Of a stretch of 64,000 nt of DNA, positions 60,025 to 64,000 are shown piece by piece. Each line of letters begins with the position of its first letter. Position 1 is the first letter of the stretch. The notes beneath the pieces are model-generated. The model did not search any database and was not told the origin of the DNA. It was given only the letters and a program-made list of their open reading frames with translations. This DNA comes from Leisingera aquaemixtae (GTDB lineage Bacteria > Pseudomonadota > Alphaproteobacteria > Rhodobacterales > Rhodobacteraceae): contig NZ_CYSR01000030.1 of the NCBI RefSeq assembly GCF_001458395.1, positions 62,001 to 126,000 of the forward strand, read 5' to 3'. The position numbers were made by a program, and so were the translations under genes.

Positions 60025-61542
60025 TCAAGCCGCTGCGCTGCGCTGCGCAGCGCCGTCCAGGGTGCGGCCCGCGCTGAGATAGGCGTTTGCCTGAGCTACC
60101 GGGTCAAAGTTCAGCCGGCCCAGCAGCGTCCGGATTTCGGCGGTCAGCGCCTCCGTCACCTCGGACTGATTGCGGGTGGCGTTCTTTTTCTCCGGCAGCA
60201 CCGGTGCGCCGTGGTGGCCCAGGGCCTCCAGAAGCCTGGCGGCACCGTCCGGCTTGGTGGCCTCCTCCAGCCGCGCCTCGACAAAGTTGATCCTGCCGCC
60301 GTACTTGATCAGATAGTAGGCGTAGCGGGCTTCCATCTCCAGCGCGTACCAGATGGCCCAGCCAATCTGCCCCATCTGCCGGAACACGGACGGGTTCACG
60401 ATCACGTTGCGGTAGCTCATGTCCAGGTACCACTGCCAGGGGATGGTGATATTCTGGAAATCGTTGCGGCCGACGTAGCTGGCGCACTGCTTGGCCAGGT
60501 CGCGGCGCAGGATGATGACAGTTGTGCGGCTGCAGATGCTGCTGTCGGCGAGGGCCTCGATCAGCCCGCATTTGCCCAGGATATGATTGGATTCCGCATA
60601 AGGCGCCTGCAGCGAAGCAAGCTTGTTGCGCCAGAAGTCCCGCGTCACCCCGTCCATGCCCAGGGTGTTGAACCTGCGCATGTGACTGAATTCCGGCATG
60701 GCCGTGCCGAAATCCTCGACCCCCAGGGGTTCGTGCACAGAACGGATCTGCAGGTTGTCACCTAGGAATTGCGCAAGCCAAGCTGTTCCGGTCCGCCCGG
60801 CGGACAGGGTGAAGATAAAGTCGTTTTTGCCGGCCTGCTCCGGCTTGGCCATTGCCGGCACAGTGCTAGGGCGTTTGTAACCGAACTTGCGGATTTCAGT
60901 TGCGCATTGCTCTGCCACGATATCTGCCGCCCCGGGGTGCCGGGTATTCAGAGTGTCCGGATCGGCGCCGCTGCGCGGACGGAAGGCGCCCTTGGCGCGC
61001 AGGCCGGAGAACCGCTCCCACAGCCCGTCAATGCCCAGTGCCGCTATATCTTCCTCAAGATGTTCGTAGCGCAGATAAACATTCAGCGCATCCGGCCCTT
61101 CCAGCGGGGTGATGCGGCTGTTCTCTGTCAGCATGGTTTTGAAATTGCGCACGAATTTTCCGAACGGAATGCCGGCAGCGTCCGCCTTTTCCCAGTAGTA
61201 GCGGGAAATGATGGCATCATAAGGATCCCGCCATATGGTGACCTTGGTATAGCTGTCCCAGATCTCCTGCGGGATGATGGCTTTAGCCTGGGCCGCCGGG
61301 ATGTGGTTATAGAAGGTCTCAGCGGTCTCAGTGCCGTCCGGCCAGACCTGCCGCCGATGGTTCTGCTGGCCGCGATAGCCCAAATCTGCACGGGTTGTCT
61401 CATCGTTCGGAGAAATCGGGGTTATGACACTGGTTTCGTCGCAGAAGCTGGACAGGGCGATTTCAATAGACGTGCCGCCGACCTTCTTGGTCTTGATGAA
61501 GATAAGTTTCAGCGGGTGGCAAATGATCGTTGGGTTCTCCAA
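60025..61542 (-). CDS. Tandem sulfotransferase-fold protein
   Basis: A 505-residue protein with two sulfotransferase-type P-loop units. Unit 1 (about 1-225): IFIKTKKVGGTSIEIAL is a 5'-phosphosulfate loop and TIWRDPYDAIISRYYW a 3'-phosphate segment. Unit 2 (about 240-500): IFTLSAGRTGTAWLAQFLGD is a second 5' loop and TTVIILRRDLAKQCASYVGRND a second 3' segment. Unit 1 resembles the Sulfotransfer_2 type seen in glycan-modifying enzymes. The start is TTG at 61542, with no better codon nearby. Acceptors unknown; no glycan cluster adjoins it. The second unit could be catalytically degenerate. Confidence 0.85.
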   Translation of the reverse strand: MENPTIICHPLKLIFIKTKKVGGTSIEIALSSFCDETSVITPISPNDETTRADLGYRGQQNHRRQVWPDGTETAETFYNHIPAAQAKAIIPQEIWDSYTKVTIWRDPYDAIISRYYWEKADAAGIPFGKFVRNFKTMLTENSRITPLEGPDALNVYLRYEHLEEDIAALGIDGLWERFSGLRAKGAFRPRSGADPDTLNTRHPGAADIVAEQCATEIRKFGYKRPSTVPAMAKPEQAGKNDFIFTLSAGRTGTAWLAQFLGDNLQIRSVHEPLGVEDFGTAMPEFSHMRRFNTLGMDGVTRDFWRNKLASLQAPYAESNHILGKCGLIEALADSSICSRTTVIILRRDLAKQCASYVGRNDFQNITIPWQWYLDMSYRNVIVNPSVFRQMGQIGWAIWYALEMEARYAYYLIKYGGRINFVEARLEEATKPDGAARLLEALGHHGAPVLPEKKNATRNQSEVTEALTAEIRTLLGRLNFDPVAQANAYLSAGRTLDGAAQRSAAA

Positions 61543-61603
61543 ACCAGTGGTGTTTGGGGAACTATTCCATTAACAGCTGACGGATTGGTTAACCGGAGCT
61601 GGC

Positions 61604-61633
61604 AAAAAGAAACCCCGGCCGCTGGGCCGGGGT
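61604..61633 (-). terminator. Rho-independent terminator after guaA
   Basis: ACCCCGGCC, loop GCTG, GGCCGGGGT; on the minus strand it is followed by TTCTTTTTG. Confidence 0.88.
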
Positions 61634-61646
61634 CTCGAAGACTGGA

Positions 61647-63209
61647 TCATTCCCACTCGATGGTGCCCGGAGGCTTCGAGGTGATGTCATAGGTGCAGCG
61701 GTTGATGCCCTTCACCTCGTTGATGATCCGGGTGGCGGTTTCGCCCAGGAACTCGTGGGTGAACGGGTAGTAATCCGCGGTCATGCCGTCCACCGAGGTC
61801 ACCGCGCGCAGCGCGCAGGCATAGTCGTAGGTGCGGCCGTCGCCCATCACGCCGACGGTGCGCACCGGCAGGATCGCGACAAACGCCTGCCAGATCTCGT
61901 CATAGAGGCCGTGCTTGCGGATCTGGTCGATATAGACCGCATCCGCCTCACGCAGGATGTCCAGCTTTTCGCGGGTGATCTCGCCCGGGCAGCGGATCGC
62001 CAGGCCCGGTCCCGGGAAGGGGTGGCGGCCGATGAAGCTCGCGGGCAGGCCCAGCTCATGGCCCAGGGCGCGCACCTCGTCCTTGAACAGCTCGCGCAGC
62101 GGTTCCACCAGCTTGAGGCCCATTTTCTCCGGCAGGCCGCCCACGTTGTGGTGCGACTTGATGGTGACAGACGGCCCGCCCGAGAAGGAGACTGATTCAA
62201 TCACATCCGGATAAAGCGTGCCCTGCGCCAGAAACTCGGCGCCCTCGATGGTGTCGGCGTGTTTCTGGAACACGTCGATAAACAGCTTGCCGATGATCTT
62301 GCGCTTGGTTTCCGGGTCCGACTGGCCGTCCAGCTCGCCCAGGAACAGCTCGCTTTCGTCGGCGTGGATCAGCTGGATGTTGTAGTTGTCGCGGAACATC
62401 TTCACGACTTCTTGCGCCTCGTTCTTGCGCAGAAGGCCATGGTCGACAAAGACGCAGGTCAGCTGGTCGCCGATCGCCTCGTGGATCAGCACCGCCGCCA
62501 CCGAGGAATCGACGCCGCCGGACAGGCCGCAGATCACCTTCTTGTCGCCGACCTGCTCGCGGATCTGGCGGATCGCTTCGTCCTTGTAGGCGCCCATGGT
62601 CCAGTCGCCGGTGAAGCCGGCAATTTTGACGAAGTTCTCATACAGCGTCTTGCCGTTCGGGGTGTGGTGCACCTCGGGGTGGAACTGCACCGCAAAGAAA
62701 TTGCGCTCCAGATCGGCGGTGATCGCAAAGGGCGCGTTGGGCGAGGTGCCATAGACCTCAAAGCCCGGCGCGATTTTGGAGACATGGTCGCCGTGGCTCA
62801 TCCAGACCTGCTCGCGCTCCTCCAGGAACCAGCCGTTCAGCAGCGGGATGCGCTCCTGGCTCGGGGTCACGTAGGCGCGGCCGAATTCGGCGGTGCCGTG
62901 GCCGCTGACCACCTGGCCGCCGAGCTGGTGCATCATCACCTGCTGGCCATAGCAGATGCCCAGGATCGGCACGCCATAGTCGAAAATCTCCTGCGGCACA
63001 CGCGGCGACCCCTCGCGGGTCACGCTGTCCGGTCCGCCCGAGAAGATCACCGCCTTGGGCGCCAGCTCGCGCACAAAGTCCATGGTGACATTCTGATAGG
63101 GGTGGATTTCGCAATAGACGTTCAGCTCGCGCAGGCGGCGCGCAATCAGCTGCGTGACCTGGCTGCCAAAGTCGATGATGAGAAGGCGGTCATGGGATGT
63201 CTCTGTCAT
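61647..63209 (-). CDS. guaA: GMP synthase (glutamine-hydrolysing)
   Basis: Converts XMP to GMP. The 520 residues comprise a class I glutamine amidotransferase domain ([17 protein letters not shown]; nucleophile Cys in ILGICYGQQ; His/Glu in FHPEVHHT), an ATP-PPase domain ([16 protein letters not shown]) and the dimerisation domain ending [18 protein letters not shown]. All three catalytic centres are intact. Followed by a terminator and divergent from the mttB-like gene. Confidence 0.97.
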   Translation of the reverse strand: MTETSHDRLLIIDFGSQVTQLIARRLRELNVYCEIHPYQNVTMDFVRELAPKAVIFSGGPDSVTREGSPRVPQEIFDYGVPILGICYGQQVMMHQLGGQVVSGHGTAEFGRAYVTPSQERIPLLNGWFLEEREQVWMSHGDHVSKIAPGFEVYGTSPNAPFAITADLERNFFAVQFHPEVHHTPNGKTLYENFVKIAGFTGDWTMGAYKDEAIRQIREQVGDKKVICGLSGGVDSSVAAVLIHEAIGDQLTCVFVDHGLLRKNEAQEVVKMFRDNYNIQLIHADESELFLGELDGQSDPETKRKIIGKLFIDVFQKHADTIEGAEFLAQGTLYPDVIESVSFSGGPSVTIKSHHNVGGLPEKMGLKLVEPLRELFKDEVRALGHELGLPASFIGRHPFPGPGLAIRCPGEITREKLDILREADAVYIDQIRKHGLYDEIWQAFVAILPVRTVGVMGDGRTYDYACALRAVTSVDGMTADYYPFTHEFLGETATRIINEVKGINRCTYDITSKPPGTIEWE

Positions 63210-63452
63210 GCACGCGCCATAGGGCAGGAACGCATTTTCCGCAAGGGGGTTTGGTGCTTGGCCCGCGTTCGGCCCGGTTTTTCAAGGCGGTGCGCCCTGT
63301 AACCCGCGCAAGTTTTGCCAAACTCCGCTGCCGCGGTGGAAAATGCCCCGCCAATGTCGCTTTTCAACTTGAATGGCCGCAATCCTGCGGCGCGGGGCGG
63401 CGCGGTGGCTATAATACCCTTCGCAATGAAATGCCTGTGGTGAGGATAAACC

Positions 63453-64000
63453 ATGACAGAAGCAGCCCCGCGCCGTCGTGCCCGCGGTTCCGGCGGCGGC
63501 GCCGCCCGCCGCGCCGAACGCACCAGTGTCAAGATCGAGACCGCAAAGTACATCGAGCGCAATATCCCGAACTTCGAAGTCCTGAACGACGAAGCGCTGG
63601 AGATCATCGAGTACAACGCGGAAACCATCCTGGAAGAGGTCGGCGTCAACTTCGTTGACAACCCGGCGGCGCTGGAGCGCTGGCGCGCGGCGGGCGCGGA
63701 TGTGCAGGGCGAGCGTGTGCGCATTCCCCGCGGCCTGGCCCGCAAGCTGTGCGAAACCGCGCCTGCGGAGTTCACCCAGCATGCCCGCAACCCCGAGAAA
63801 TCGGTGGTCATCGGCGGCCGCAACATGGTGCTGGCGCCGGTCTACGGCCCGCCGTTCGTGCGCGACGCCAATGGCGGCCGCCGCTATGCGACCATGGACG
63901 ACTTCAACAAGTTCGTGAAGCTGGCCTATATGTCCAAGTGGCTGCACCACTCCGGCGGCACCGTGTGCGAGCCCACCGACATCCCGGTGAACAAGCGCCA
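63453..64000 (+). CDS. Trimethylamine methyltransferase (MttB) family protein, 3' part beyond window
   Basis: The frame is open to the window edge (182 residues). A basic, Gly-rich N-terminus (PRRRARGSGGGAARRAERTSVK) precedes the family core: EALEIIEYNAETILEEVGVNF, RVRIPRGLARKLCETAPAEF, IGGRNMVLAPVYGPPFVRD and YATMDDFNKFVKLAYMSKWLHHSGGTVCEPTD. This matches the MttB superfamily of corrinoid-dependent methyltransferases. In roseobacters these are mostly non-pyrrolysine members acting on quaternary amines. The pyrrolysine region is outside the window. AGGATAAACC precedes the ATG; about 240 bases separate it from guaA. Confidence 0.88.
   Translation, partial: MTEAAPRRRARGSGGGAARRAERTSVKIETAKYIERNIPNFEVLNDEALEIIEYNAETILEEVGVNFVDNPAALERWRAAGADVQGERVRIPRGLARKLCETAPAEFTQHARNPEKSVVIGGRNMVLAPVYGPPFVRDANGGRRYATMDDFNKFVKLAYMSKWLHHSGGTVCEPTDIPVNKR

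Overview
The window is a single stretch of GC-rich, gene-dense alphaproteobacterial chromosome. Its content points to the Rhodobacteraceae (roseobacter group, close to Leisingera/Phaeobacter). It carries adjacent genes for the cell-cycle regulators SciP (DUF1153) and CtrA, the LpxI version of lipid A synthesis, TrmFO, GluQRS, a DUF1127 protein, two sulfotransferase-family proteins and a non-pyrrolysine-type trimethylamine methyltransferase relative. There are no insertion sequences, prophage genes, CRISPR arrays, rRNAs or tRNAs. Most of it is core genome with a few accessory genes. The assignment to genus is inference from general knowledge, not from a database search.

Layout. 1-2.3 kb (minus): a small membrane protein, an exported protein of unknown function and xerD (cut by the window edge). 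2.4-4.1 kb (plus): aroK-aroB for the shikimate pathway. 4.2-7.3 kb (minus): a chemoreceptor with a nitrate/nitrite-sensing type domain, and ssb. 7.5-10.3 kb (plus): a lytic transglycosylase, a small membrane protein behind a consensus CtrA box, and a TPR-sulfotransferase. 10.4-16.6 kb (minus): a complete peptide-type ABC transporter (Tat-exported binding protein, two permeases, one double ATPase), followed by an AraC regulator and miaA. 18.9-31.3 kb (plus): the envelope-biogenesis cluster pyrH-frr-uppS-cdsA-dxr-rseP-(41-aa ORF)-bamA-skp-fabZ-lpxA-lpxI-lpxB. 31.5-38.7 kb: mnmA (minus), then sciP, ctrA, ligA-recG and a 40-aa membrane peptide (plus). 39-47.4 kb: Fe-S scaffold, hisI, gluQRS, a methyltransferase, trmFO, an enoyl-CoA hydratase, a PaaI thioesterase, psd, speD-speE and a DUF1127 gene. 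47.5-52.3 kb (plus): a MocR regulator, rplM-rpsI, an acetyltransferase, and a truncated globin overlapping a PAS-adenylyl cyclase. 52.3-63.2 kb (minus): TetR, ppk2, a hydrolase, metA with a P-loop protein, two EamA transporters, a FadL-type porin, a double sulfotransferase and guaA. The right edge cuts an MttB-family gene.

How the genes work together. The 18.9-31.3 kb block couples ribosome recycling and UMP supply to undecaprenyl phosphate, CDP-diacylglycerol, isoprenoid, outer-membrane protein and lipid A synthesis; lpxD is absent from it. SciP and CtrA are a regulator and its antagonist, and CtrA-type motifs occur both near ctrA and upstream of the membrane-protein gene at 8.26 kb. Convergent and operon ends are marked by many strong hairpin terminators.

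The observations most worth follow-up are: the globin/PAS-adenylyl cyclase pair (50.9-52.3 kb), the tandem sulfotransferase fusion (60.0-61.5 kb), the P-loop protein linked to an acetyl-type MetA (54.8-56.7 kb), the MocR/DUF1127 intergenic direct repeats (47.4 kb), two unannotated-size membrane peptides (24.7 and 38.6 kb), and a composite hairpin-plus-tail intergenic repeat that supplies the end of gluQRS.
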